The position numbers were made by a program, and so were the translations under genes. DNA of 64,000 nt, taken from positions 461,137-525,136 of the forward strand of contig JBCCTU010000003.1 of NCBI GenBank assembly GCA_039198065.1, in the 5' to 3' direction. The DNA is from CALHVX01 sp039198065 (GTDB lineage: Bacteria > Pseudomonadota > Gammaproteobacteria > Pseudomonadales > Azotimanducaceae). This document shows positions 42,988 to 51,896 of this stretch, piece after piece (position 1 is the stretch's first letter; each line of letters starts with the position of its first letter). The notes beneath the pieces are model-generated. The model saw nothing but the letters and a program-made list of their open reading frames with translations, had not been told where the DNA came from and did not search any database.

Positions 42988-45438
42988 GTGCCGGCAAAAC
43001 GTCGTCGAGCGTTGGGTTACGTCGCGCTGCTCGTGGTGGGCAGCGTGAGTGCGTGGCAGTTTTCCGACATGGCACGGTTTTCAACCGCCGCAAACGTCAC
43101 GCCCGCGGACAGTCGTACGACGGCTATGGAGACCCGCTCGACACGCGTTGCGTCTCCGTCGTCGAAGCTGGGCACGGCGTCTGTTGCGGAAGCTGGCGGG
43201 CGCGATCTTGATCTCGCGGTACCCGCAGAATATGCGCTAGAAGCGCCTTCCGCGTCGCCGCGGACCTCATCTGAATTGTTAGAAGACGGCGTCGCCGCCC
43301 TTGACCGCGGCGCCAACGCGGCCGTAGCTGGTCGGCAGGTCCGCGCTGCAGACGTCGTCATCGATGCGCCGCTAGCCTCCGGGGAAGCGAGCGGTGACGT
43401 TGCCGTACGAGCGCGGGTGGTGCGACCTCGCGGCGGCTTCCGTTCGTTGCGGCAATCGCCAGACCCGGCACCGAGTCCGAGCTATCAGGATCGCTTGATC
43501 AATCCCGATGGACCGCGCAGTGACCCCTGGATCGATACCGACGCGAGGCGCCGCCGCCCGTGGGACCGGTTGGATCAGCATCTCGAGTTAGCCGCGCTGT
43601 ACCGCGACGATGAGGCGTTTTTCGCTGACGCACTCGACCTTGGGCTGCAGTACGTGGCGTCGCTCGACACCGGTAACTGGGGCCGGCTCCAGCTGCGGCT
43701 CGTTGCGCTTGACGAGTTTGATGAATTTTCGGGTCCCGAAACCGCTGGCAACGGTTTGTTTACACAGAAGCAGGGGCTGTCCCGCTGGTCACTGGAACAA
43801 AGTGGTCTGCCGCTCAGTGGCCAGTGGAGTCTCGACAGCGTGGTCGGCATGCATAGGCAGCGTCCAGCCCCGATGGCCCGCCGTGGCAGTCTGATCAGCT
43901 ACCGGTTCAGCGCTGCAGAACCGGACGTGCTGGGTGCTTCAACGCAGCTCAACGGACCGGCATTCAGTCTCGGACTCGCGACGGGCCGGTTGGGTCAGTC
44001 TCGCGGAACGCTGCTGCCCGGCTTCGTTGAAACCCAAGGTCGAATGCAGCGCCTGTCCCTGACCCGTCGAAATCAAGATCGAGCCATGACGCTTGATGCT
44101 TGGCAAACGAACGGGCAAACGCTGGTCGAGAACCGCACGGGCTTTCGTCTCAGCGTCGATCAGCGGCTCAACGCCAAGACCGATGTCAGCCTCACCGCCG
44201 TCGATAGCGGTGGTCAACGCGCGCTGCTCCTCGGCGGGGTAATGGATCAGGGTTCCGCCACGCACGATTTCGGCGCCTATTATTTTGAGAACGATCTGCT
44301 GTGGCTCGACACCCGCATCGGGGACGACAACGCGGGTGCATTTTATCGTTTCAATCAGCGCCGCGGTGGCCGAACGTTGGGTATGAGCATGGAGTTCCGC
44401 CGCGACGGCTTGGCGGGCGATCAGGTACTGCCATCGGACAATGCCTTTATCAACCTGAGCTATGCCGCCCGTTTGTCCCGCCGAAGTCACTGGAACCATG
44501 TTCTGAGTCTGCGCGAACGCCGTACCGAAGGCGGAGGCAACGACGTGAGCGAGCAAAACCTGCGCAGCTACTTCACCCGCCAGCACGATGGTGGCGGACG
44601 CTCCAGCATCAGCCTGCTGAGCCGCCGCCGCGATGACGGCTGGGAATTTCAGACCAGCTACGGCTGGTTCCGCGAACTTGGCGCGGCGGACTCGGTAGAG
44701 CTCAGCACCTGGCATACGGGCCGCTACGGTGGCGTAATCGACGGCGATGAATTCATGTTCGGCGCGAACTGGCGCCATGACTTCGCGCGCGGTGGCTCTC
44801 TGTCCCTCGGTGCCGGCTACGCGCTCGGTCGTTCACGGCTTGATGAAAACCAGGGGTTCCAGGGCAACTTGAGCCTGGACTATCCCTTCAGTCGCGCCTT
44901 CTCTGCATCGCTGCAGCTCGATTACAGCCGCGATCGAACCGATTACCTCGGCGAGGATCGGCGAAATCTGGCCGGTGAGTTCTTTACCGGATCGACCTTT
45001 GACGAAGACGATCTGCTGCAGTCACGCAGCTTTACCGCCATGTTTCGCCTGCGCTACGACCTTGAGGGTCGGGCAGCCCAGCGAACGTTGAACCCCCGTC
45101 GTGGCACGCGGGGGGCCGGCCGGGTGCGCGGGGTTCTGTTCATCGATACGAACGGAGATGGCGTACAGCAGCCCAGCGAGGACGGCCTGGCTGGGGTTAC
45201 GCTGTATCTCGACAGTGTTCATCCCACGGTCACCGATGCCGCTGGTGGCTTCGAGTTTCCGCAGGTCGGGCTGGGCCAGCACTACATGTTCGTCGATGCG
45301 CAGGCGCTGCCCTTGCCCTGGCTTCTTACCGGCGGTGAGTTCACGCCGATTGACGTGCGCCTGCGGCGAACGACCGAGGTCGCGATCCCCGTGCGATCGA
45401 TCGCCCTGGCCGATAGCGACAGAGCCGAGCCGGGCTAA
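42988..45438 (+). CDS. large beta-barrel protein with C-terminal SdrD_B/Cna_B-like domain (candidate usher)
   Basis: Starting at the GTG at 42988 with AGAGGGAG upstream, the product is 816 residues; alternative starts lie up to 132 bp earlier. A hydrophobic N terminus (LGYVALLVVGSVSAWQ) serves as signal or anchor, followed by ~120 residues of disordered, Ala/Ser-rich linker. From about residue 190 to 700 the sequence is a series of amphipathic strands with Arg/Asn/Gln turns, typical of a large outer-membrane barrel. Residues ~700-790 form an Ig-like domain beginning RVRGVLFIDTNGDGVQQPSE, the SdrD_B/Cna_B pattern. Size, location and chaperone/subunit neighbours suggest an usher, but the PapC N-terminal and plug signatures are not recognisable. 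Confidence 0.7.
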   Translation: MPAKRRRALGYVALLVVGSVSAWQFSDMARFSTAANVTPADSRTTAMETRSTRVASPSSKLGTASVAEAGGRDLDLAVPAEYALEAPSASPRTSSELLEDGVAALDRGANAAVAGRQVRAADVVIDAPLASGEASGDVAVRARVVRPRGGFRSLRQSPDPAPSPSYQDRLINPDGPRSDPWIDTDARRRRPWDRLDQHLELAALYRDDEAFFADALDLGLQYVASLDTGNWGRLQLRLVALDEFDEFSGPETAGNGLFTQKQGLSRWSLEQSGLPLSGQWSLDSVVGMHRQRPAPMARRGSLISYRFSAAEPDVLGASTQLNGPAFSLGLATGRLGQSRGTLLPGFVETQGRMQRLSLTRRNQDRAMTLDAWQTNGQTLVENRTGFRLSVDQRLNAKTDVSLTAVDSGGQRALLLGGVMDQGSATHDFGAYYFENDLLWLDTRIGDDNAGAFYRFNQRRGGRTLGMSMEFRRDGLAGDQVLPSDNAFINLSYAARLSRRSHWNHVLSLRERRTEGGGNDVSEQNLRSYFTRQHDGGGRSSISLLSRRRDDGWEFQTSYGWFRELGAADSVELSTWHTGRYGGVIDGDEFMFGANWRHDFARGGSLSLGAGYALGRSRLDENQGFQGNLSLDYPFSRAFSASLQLDYSRDRTDYLGEDRRNLAGEFFTGSTFDEDDLLQSRSFTAMFRLRYDLEGRAAQRTLNPRRGTRGAGRVRGVLFIDTNGDGVQQPSEDGLAGVTLYLDSVHPTVTDAAGGFEFPQVGLGQHYMFVDAQALPLPWLLTGGEFTPIDVRLRRTTEVAIPVRSIALADSDRAEPG

Positions 45439-46535
45439 GCGCCACCCCCCCAGGGAAAGCGCTCATCGAGCGTCTTGAAGGTCTCGAGAAGTCTGGTGTA
45501 ATCGGCGTCGAGAACCGTGGCGTGACCCAGCTTGCGTCCCGGTCGGGGGGGCTTGTCGTAGCCGTGAAAGCGCACCCCGGGTAACGCAAGCACGTCTTGC
45601 ACGCGGGGCAGTGAGCCGACGAAGTTGCGCATGCCGACGGGGCCTAGAGCGCGGGTTGCGCCTAGGGGAAGATCGCAGACGGCACGCAAGTGGTTTTCGA
45701 ACTGACTCGTCGTCGCACCCTCGATCGTCCAATGACCGCTGTTGTGAACGCGCGGGGCCATCTCGTTGGCGATCAATCGATCGCCGACAACGAAGAACTC
45801 AACCGTAAGCGTTCCCACGTACTCGAGTTCAGCTGCCAACTGCGACGTGGCTTCGGCGGCGGCCTGGGTTAGCTCGTCTGCCATTGGGGCAACGACGGAC
45901 CGGTAGAGAATGCCGTCGCGGTGTTGGTTCTCGGTGAGCGGATACAGCGCCAGGTCGCCGGCGACAGAGCGGCAGGCGATCTGGCTCACTTCTCGATCGA
46001 AGGGTACGCGTTGTTCTGCAACGAGCGCCGCGCCGTTAAATCGATTGAAACATCCCACAACGTCCACGGGTTCGCGCAACCATTCCTGACCGCGTCCGTC
46101 GTAGCCCAGGCGGTCGAGCTTGACCACCAACGGCAGACCCAGGGCATCGGCCGCGTGCTCTAGGTCCGCCTGAGAATCGACTGGCCGCCAGGGTGCGACG
46201 GCGATACCAAGCGCTTCGAACTGCCGCTTTTCTGCGCGCCGGGACTGAGCGATCGCAAGGGCACGCGTCGGTGGGTGGATCGGCGTCGTCGACGGTAGGC
46301 GAGCCAGCGCCTCTGCGGAGAGGTTTTCAAACTCGAACGTAAGTACGTCGACCTCGGTCGCAAGTGCATGGAGCGCGTCGATGTCGTCGAACGGCGCACG
46401 ATGGATGGGTCCCAGCCCGCGAGCCGGTGGCGCGTCAGCCGGGTCAAGAAAGACGCACCGAATCCCGAGATCCCAGCCGGCATGGGCGAGCATCCTGCCG
46501 AGTTGTCCCGCACCAACAATGCCGAGGGTGATCAA
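45435..46535 (-). CDS. purK: N5-carboxyaminoimidazole ribonucleotide synthase
   Basis: A 366-residue ATP-grasp enzyme: LGIVGAGQLGRMLAHAGWDL at the N terminus, LTFEFENL, SRRAEKRQFEALGIAVAPW, GLPLVVKLDRLGYDGRGQEW (ATP-binding), FDREVSQIACRS, VEFFVVGDRLIANEMAPRVHNSGHWTIEG and FHGYDKPPRPGRKLGHATVL. It makes N5-CAIR from AIR, ATP and bicarbonate in purine synthesis. It starts 5 bp after purE and overlaps the barrel gene's 3' end by 4 bp. Confidence 0.97.
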   Translation of the reverse strand: MITLGIVGAGQLGRMLAHAGWDLGIRCVFLDPADAPPARGLGPIHRAPFDDIDALHALATEVDVLTFEFENLSAEALARLPSTTPIHPPTRALAIAQSRRAEKRQFEALGIAVAPWRPVDSQADLEHAADALGLPLVVKLDRLGYDGRGQEWLREPVDVVGCFNRFNGAALVAEQRVPFDREVSQIACRSVAGDLALYPLTENQHRDGILYRSVVAPMADELTQAAAEATSQLAAELEYVGTLTVEFFVVGDRLIANEMAPRVHNSGHWTIEGATTSQFENHLRAVCDLPLGATRALGPVGMRNFVGSLPRVQDVLALPGVRFHGYDKPPRPGRKLGHATVLDADYTRLLETFKTLDERFPWGGGA

Positions 46536-46540
46536 CGTCG

Positions 46541-47035
46541 TCAGTCCGCAACCGAGGGATCGGGGTGGGCAAGTACGCGCTCCCGCTGCGCGTGGCGATA
46601 GTCAATCAGCCGTTGCTCAACGGCCCGGTCGCTGCGCCCCAGAATACTGGCAGCAAACAGCGCCGCGTTGGTGGCCCCGGCTTTGCCGATGGCCAGCGTT
46701 CCGACCGGTACACCGGCCGGCATCTGGACGATGGACAGCAACGAGTCGACGCCGTTCAGCGCCTGTGATCGGACCGGCACGCCAAGTACCGGCAGGTGCG
46801 TTTGCGCTGCGATCATGCCGGGAAGGTGAGCCGCACCACCGGCGCCGGCGATCACAACCTGAATGCCGCGCGCGGCCGCTGACGTAGCGAACTCGACCAG
46901 CAGCTCCGGCGTCCGGTGCGCCGAGACCACACGGGTTTCGAAGGCAATTTCGAACGACTCGAGCAGGCTCGCAGCCGGTTCCATGGTGTCCCAGTCGGAC
47001 CGGGAGCCCATAACGATACTGACAGTGGGGTTCAT
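46541..47035 (-). CDS. purE: N5-CAIR mutase
   Basis: A 164-residue protein starting at the ATG at 47035. VSIVMGSRSDWDTMEPAASLL, SAHRTPELLVEFA, IAGAGGAAHLPGMIAAQTHL, VLGVPVRSQALNGVDSLLSI and ATNAALFAASIL are the full set of PurE class I motifs, including the catalytic His in SAHRTP. Forms the mutase step following PurK. Confidence 0.97.
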   Translation of the reverse strand: MNPTVSIVMGSRSDWDTMEPAASLLESFEIAFETRVVSAHRTPELLVEFATSAAARGIQVVIAGAGGAAHLPGMIAAQTHLPVLGVPVRSQALNGVDSLLSIVQMPAGVPVGTLAIGKAGATNAALFAASILGRSDRAVEQRLIDYRHAQRERVLAHPDPSVAD

Positions 47036-47134
47036 CGCGCGAGTGTACCGGTCATGTCGGGCAGTGCCCAACCCGGCCCAGGGTCGGTGCTCGCAGGACC
47101 TGCGAGTGGGTTGAAGCGGCAGCGGTCGCCGGTG

Positions 47135-47539
47135 CTAGGGCCAGCCGGCCAGCAATGCGCCGATGATGATGCTGTAGGCGACGCGATACCCGGCCTGGAT
47201 CGCGAACAACTTCATGCCCCAGCCACAGAAGGCCGTGTCTGAAGCCATAGCTGTCGCAATGAAGCCAACGCCGGTGAGTGCGCCGAAGAGCGCGCCCTCG
47301 CTGGCCGATGCGATATCGAGTGTTTCGATCAGCGCGGCGAGCACGACTGCGGTTACCAGCGCGGTAAAAAAGCTGACAACGAACGGGGTAGGCGACGGCT
47401 CAATGTCGGCCTCGGTCTTGCCAAGGGCCTCCATCCAGGCCCGCCCGAAGATCGGTCCGTACCAGAGGCCGCCAAGCAGAAAGGCCGCAACGGTGGCAAC
47501 GAGAATGGCGAGCCAGTTGAGTTGAGTGAACTCGAGCAT
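47135..47539 (-). CDS. DUF1761-family membrane protein
   Basis: A 134-residue protein with four hydrophobic helices, starting at the ATG at 47539. WLAILVATVAAFLLGGLWYGPIFGRAWMEA is the DUF1761 start region with its conserved WYGPxFGxxW, and MKLFAIQAGYRVAYSIIIGALL the end. Function unknown. It lies 10 bp after the MFS transporter gene on the same strand. Confidence 0.85.
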   Translation of the reverse strand: MLEFTQLNWLAILVATVAAFLLGGLWYGPIFGRAWMEALGKTEADIEPSPTPFVVSFFTALVTAVVLAALIETLDIASASEGALFGALTGVGFIATAMASDTAFCGWGMKLFAIQAGYRVAYSIIIGALLAGWP

Positions 47540-47549
47540 AGGGTATGCC

Positions 47550-49097
47550 TCAGCTATTGACGGCGCGACGGTCCAGCGCGCTGCGAATTTCCTGGTGCTG
47601 CGCCGCTCCAAGCCGCAGTTGACGCGAGATCAGGTACGGGATCAAAAGAAATAGGGCGATGCCTGGGCCCATGACGAGCCCTAGGGACGTAAGTACGGGC
47701 TCGCTGACCGATCCCGGTGCAGCGCCGGGTACCAGGCCCACGGCATCGATGATCAACCCGCCTAAGAGTGTGCCGATGCCGGTGACGAATTTGATTGAGA
47801 ATCCTTGCGCGGCAAAGAACATGCCCTCCTGACGCTGTCCCGTCGCGAGTTCCTGTTCGTCCGCGATGTCGGCAATGATTGAGCCGCTCATGGCCTGAAA
47901 CCAGAGCACGGCCGCAGCGCCCACGTAGCCGTGCACGAGCACCAGGGGAAACACCCAGGCTGAGCTGTTTTCCGGGATCAGTCCCAGCAGTCGGCCGGGG
48001 ACGAACCACAGCGTGTTGAGGACCAGCACCAGGATCGTGAGCTGAGTCACGCGTTGCTTTTCGAGCCGGCGATTCAGGACCGGCATCAGCACAATCATGC
48101 CGACGATGATGACGACGCCCGAGAGCGCCTGAATCGCCAGCTGCTGCGTACTGAGTTCCCAGAAGTAGGTGTTCATGTGCGTCCCCAGCGACGCGTTCAG
48201 CCCCGTTGCAAGCCCGGCAGACAACATCAACAGGAACAGCATCCGAAAGTTGCGATTGGTCAGCGCTACGGCGACGTCTCGGAAGATCGCACGCACGCTG
48301 AACGGCTGCGGCGTGTCGGCTCCGGATGGCAGGGACGGGATCGTGTGCCAGGTCGATGCGGTGCTGATACTGGTGAACAGCGCGATCAGCGCGAAGGCAA
48401 GCCAGCCGAAGCTCTGGTAGTTCGTGGCGATCAGACGGCCGTCGGTGTCGTCGGTGCCGGTAAACAGGACCATCCAGCTGAAGGCGGTCAGCAGAATGCC
48501 GACCAGCCACCCCAGCGCGGTCCGCAGTCCGGAAATGTTCGAACGCTCTTGATAGTCCGTAGACAGTTCGGCCCCCAGGGCGAGGTAGGGCACGGTGTAG
48601 AGCGTAATGAACGTACGAACCGCCAGGCAGCACACCAGCATCCAGACGAAGGTTGCCGAGTCTCCCAGCCCCTGGGGTACGTGAAACAGGGCCATGAGGC
48701 TCGCGCCAAGAGGAATCCCGCCGATCAGCATGAGCGGGTGGCGCCGTCCCCATCGGCTGCGCAGGTTGTCGGAGATGGAGCCGACCAGGGGATCACTGAT
48801 CGCGTCCCAGACCAGCGATAGAAAGATCACCAGGCCGGCAAGTCTGCCCGGCAGGCCGACGACGCTGACGTAGTAGAACAGCACGAAAGAGCCGAACGCC
48901 ACGTCTTTCACCGAGAAGGAGAAAACGCCAAGGGCGTAGCCGAAGCGCGTGCGGGAAGACAGGCTGGTCACCAAGCGATGGTCACCAGCCGCCGCCATGG
49001 ATGTCAACGCTGGGCCCGTTTGCACTTTGGGGTCCGATTGTGTTTCACGATCCCGGTCGGTTGATTGGCTCGGATGCTCCGGTATCGTGGAGCGCAT
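47550..49097 (-). CDS. MFS transporter of the GPH (MelB-like) sugar:cation symporter family
   Basis: A 515-residue protein with twelve predicted helices. FSVKDVAFGSFVLFYYVSVVGL and DAISDPLVGSISDNLRSRWGRRHP carry the GPH signature aspartates and the RRxP loop, and YLALGAELSTDYQERSNISG is the second signature. FQAMSGSIIADIADEQELATGQRQEG is the DUF-like helix-loop repeat of these carriers. A sugar or sugar-conjugate substrate is expected. The first ~33 residues are polar; an in-frame start about 100 bp later is possible. Confidence 0.87.
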   Translation of the reverse strand: MRSTIPEHPSQSTDRDRETQSDPKVQTGPALTSMAAAGDHRLVTSLSSRTRFGYALGVFSFSVKDVAFGSFVLFYYVSVVGLPGRLAGLVIFLSLVWDAISDPLVGSISDNLRSRWGRRHPLMLIGGIPLGASLMALFHVPQGLGDSATFVWMLVCCLAVRTFITLYTVPYLALGAELSTDYQERSNISGLRTALGWLVGILLTAFSWMVLFTGTDDTDGRLIATNYQSFGWLAFALIALFTSISTASTWHTIPSLPSGADTPQPFSVRAIFRDVAVALTNRNFRMLFLLMLSAGLATGLNASLGTHMNTYFWELSTQQLAIQALSGVVIIVGMIVLMPVLNRRLEKQRVTQLTILVLVLNTLWFVPGRLLGLIPENSSAWVFPLVLVHGYVGAAAVLWFQAMSGSIIADIADEQELATGQRQEGMFFAAQGFSIKFVTGIGTLLGGLIIDAVGLVPGAAPGSVSEPVLTSLGLVMGPGIALFLLIPYLISRQLRLGAAQHQEIRSALDRRAVNS

Positions 49098-49147
49098 GAT
49101 CCAGTAACAGCCAGTCGAAGGGGAGCGCCAACCGGCGAATACGCATT

Positions 49148-50434
49148 ATGGAAGCAAGACAAGACCACGAACTCGAGCACCAGCAGGACCTCGGTCTGAA
49201 TCCGGAGCTCTTCAACCTGGCGATGTCGGACCAGGCTCAGCCGCTCATGCAGGCAGTACAGCGGCACATCCGCGAGAACGTTGAGCCGATCATGCCGGAG
49301 TTCGCCCGGTTGCATCAGGAAAAGACCGATCGCTGGTCCTGGCATCCGCGGCAGCTCGAGCTGCTTGATGGGGCGAAGAACAAGGCCAAAGAGGCTGGAC
49401 TCTGGAACTTTTTTTTGCCGGATTCGGAGTACGGTGATGGACTGACGAACCTCGACTACGCCTACATCGCAGCTGAACTCGGCAAGTATCCGCTCGCATC
49501 GGAGACGCTCAATTGCAGCGCGCCGGATACGGGCAACATGGAAGTCCTTGAGCGTGTCGGTACACCCGAGCAGAAAAAACAGTGGCTCGAACCGCTGCTC
49601 AACGGCGACATCCGCTCCGCTTACGCCATGACCGAGCCGGGTATGGCATCGTCCGATGCGAAGAACATAAGCACCCAGGCCGTGCTCGATGGCGATGAGT
49701 GGGTCATCAACGGCGAGAAATACTACATTTCCGGTGCCGGTGATCCGCGCTGCAAGATCATGATCGTGATGGTGAAAACCGACCCCGAGGCACCGCCGAG
49801 CAAACAGCAGTCGCAGATTCTCGTGCCCACAGCTACACCCGGGGTCGAGATCCTCGAAGGCATGCAGGTGTTCGGGCAAGACCATGCTCCGCGGGGCCAT
49901 ATGCACATCCGCTTTAACAACGTACGGGTGCCGAAGGAGAACGTGCTGCTTGGGGTCGGGCGTGGCTTCGAGATTTCGCAGGTGCGCCTGGGCCCGGGCC
50001 GGATTCACCACTGCATGCGTTCGATCGGCAAAGCGGAGAAGGCACTGGAGCTCATGGTCAAGCGCGGCGCGAACCGGGAAGCCTTCGGTAAACCGATCAT
50101 CAAGCTCGGCAAAAACCTCGAGGTCGTGTCCCGAGCTCGAATCGAGATCAACGCCATGCGGCTGGCGGTCTTGCAGGCGGCGAAAGCCATGGACGTGCTG
50201 GGGAATAAAGAGGCGCGGGTGTACGTCAGTGCCGTAAAGGCCATGGTTCCGGAAAAGGTTTGCCGCATCATTGATGAGGCTATTCAGATTCACGGGGCGA
50301 CGGGTATCTCGCAGTGGTCTGAGCTGCCGGAGCTTTACACCGACATGCGTCACCTGCGTTTTGCCGATGGGCCTGATGAAGTGCACCACATGGTCGTCGG
50401 CCGGGCTGAGGTTCAGCGTTACGGGCTCTGGTAG
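49148..50434 (+). CDS. acyl-CoA dehydrogenase
   Basis: A 428-residue protein. Core motifs: YAMTEPGMASSDAKNISTQA, NGEKYYISGAGDPRCKIMIV, LGVGRGFEISQVRLGPGRIHHCMR, AFGKPIIKLGKN and AIQIHGATGISQWSELPELY. This is the ACAD10/11-like subgroup, often acting on 4-hydroxy- or long-chain acyl-CoAs. Divergent from the GPH transporter. The glycosyltransferase begins 40 bp later on the same strand. Confidence 0.92.
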   Translation: MEARQDHELEHQQDLGLNPELFNLAMSDQAQPLMQAVQRHIRENVEPIMPEFARLHQEKTDRWSWHPRQLELLDGAKNKAKEAGLWNFFLPDSEYGDGLTNLDYAYIAAELGKYPLASETLNCSAPDTGNMEVLERVGTPEQKKQWLEPLLNGDIRSAYAMTEPGMASSDAKNISTQAVLDGDEWVINGEKYYISGAGDPRCKIMIVMVKTDPEAPPSKQQSQILVPTATPGVEILEGMQVFGQDHAPRGHMHIRFNNVRVPKENVLLGVGRGFEISQVRLGPGRIHHCMRSIGKAEKALELMVKRGANREAFGKPIIKLGKNLEVVSRARIEINAMRLAVLQAAKAMDVLGNKEARVYVSAVKAMVPEKVCRIIDEAIQIHGATGISQWSELPELYTDMRHLRFADGPDEVHHMVVGRAEVQRYGLW

Positions 50435-50474
50435 AGGTCACGAAGATCGAGCCGGTTGGACTGCCGCGCAGCCA

Positions 50475-51896
50475 GTGAGGATCGTCTATTTCAGTGTCGG
50501 TATGGGCAGTACGATTCACGGGTCGACTGCTCTGGCTGCGCGGCTACAGGCCGATGGGCACCAGGTGACGATCGTCAGTGTTGCGTCCATGGAAGGTGCC
50601 TGCGCGGCTGCAGGCGTCGACTTTGTTCGGCTTGAGTCCTTTGATCAGCACCGGGATCGGCTGCGGGCGCTGACCCGCGCGCGCAACGAGCATCGTTTGT
50701 CCCCGGCTGCCTGGATCCGCTGGTTACGCGCCTGTTTGGCGTTGCGCCGCGAGTCCCTTGAGTTGCGCGAGTGTCGAACGCTGCTGGTGCGTGAGGCGCC
50801 GGACCTGGTGCTCGCGGACGTGGAGGCGCATCTGGGTATTTTGTTGACGCTCGCGCTCGATCTGCCCTGTGCCTTGGTCTCCTTTTTCTTCGACATGCGT
50901 CGTCACTCGACAGTGCCGCACCTTCAGTCGACCCTTGGCCTACCGACATCGTTGGCTGAGCGGTTCCGGGTGGCAATGTCCCACAGACTGCTCAGCCTTC
51001 GATCCCTGTGGTGGCGCACGACCACCCGTTATAGCGTCACGGCACTGCGCCAGCGATTGGCTCCCATTCGCTATCGCAGCGTTGAGGCCGGTGAGCTGAT
51101 CCAGCTGGCCAAGGCCCTCGAACTGCCGTTGCAACCGCGCATTGCTACGGATCAATGGCTACGTCCCTGGATGTATCGAGACCTGCCGACGATGTCGCTA
51201 ACGCTGGCAGATCTGGACTTTTCCGTGCCGCCGTCGCACCCCATCGCTCAACCTCGCTACGTCGGACCGATGCTGACGAACGATCGACCCGAGGTGCGGC
51301 TGTCGAAAGAAGACGTAGAGCGGCTCGGCTCCTTTATCAGTGATGAGGTCGACGGTGCGGGACGCACGCTGATCTACTGCGGTCTTGGAACCTACCTGAG
51401 TGCGAACCCCCAGGTGTTGAGTGCTTTGGTTGAGGTGCTTCGCCAACGATCGGATTGGGCGCTCGTCGTCGGGCTCGGGGGCTTCGAGTCCGCAACGTCA
51501 GTGTTGGCACGGTGTCCCCAAAACGTGCTCTTCCTGAACTGGGCGCCGCAGCTTCAGGTGCTCGAGCGCGCGGCGGTTGCCGTTGTACACGGTGGTATTT
51601 CGAGCATCAATGAGTGCGTCGCTACGTCGACGCCGATGTTGTTCTGTCTTGCTGGAAACATTGATTCTCCCGGAAACGTCGCTCGGCTTGTGCAACACGG
51701 TCTCGGAAGGCGGGGGCGTGTAGACGATTCGCAGAAGCTGCTCCTTGACCTTGAAGCGCTTATCAACGATCACGAGTTGGCAGCGCGTTTGCGACAGCAC
51801 GCCGCGGCGTTGAAGGCGATGGTTCAGGAGAAGCGCATGGAGCAGTTCGTGAATGAGCTGTGTCGCGAACATGTTTCCGGGCTGGCCCTCGCCTGA
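50475..51896 (+). CDS. GT1-family glycosyltransferase
   Basis: Starting at the GTG at 50475 (VRIVYFSVGMGSTIHGST), this is a 473-residue GT-B enzyme; an open frame reaching farther 5' lies in the acyl-CoA dehydrogenase gene and is rejected. The N-terminal acceptor domain is helical, and the C-terminal nucleotide-sugar domain has LIYCGLGTYLS, LFLNWAPQLQVLERAAVAVV and HGGISSINECVATSTPMLF, the plant/macrolide UGT-type motif. It would attach a sugar to a small molecule. Its stop overlaps the next start by one base (TGATG), so it is probably part of the peptide cluster. Confidence 0.87.
   Translation: MRIVYFSVGMGSTIHGSTALAARLQADGHQVTIVSVASMEGACAAAGVDFVRLESFDQHRDRLRALTRARNEHRLSPAAWIRWLRACLALRRESLELRECRTLLVREAPDLVLADVEAHLGILLTLALDLPCALVSFFFDMRRHSTVPHLQSTLGLPTSLAERFRVAMSHRLLSLRSLWWRTTTRYSVTALRQRLAPIRYRSVEAGELIQLAKALELPLQPRIATDQWLRPWMYRDLPTMSLTLADLDFSVPPSHPIAQPRYVGPMLTNDRPEVRLSKEDVERLGSFISDEVDGAGRTLIYCGLGTYLSANPQVLSALVEVLRQRSDWALVVGLGGFESATSVLARCPQNVLFLNWAPQLQVLERAAVAVVHGGISSINECVATSTPMLFCLAGNIDSPGNVARLVQHGLGRRGRVDDSQKLLLDLEALINDHELAARLRQHAAALKAMVQEKRMEQFVNELCREHVSGLALA

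Noticed and set aside
50271..50474. Longer 5' start for the glycosyltransferase
   Set aside because: That part overlaps the acyl-CoA dehydrogenase coding sequence in another frame and shows no glycosyltransferase similarity.
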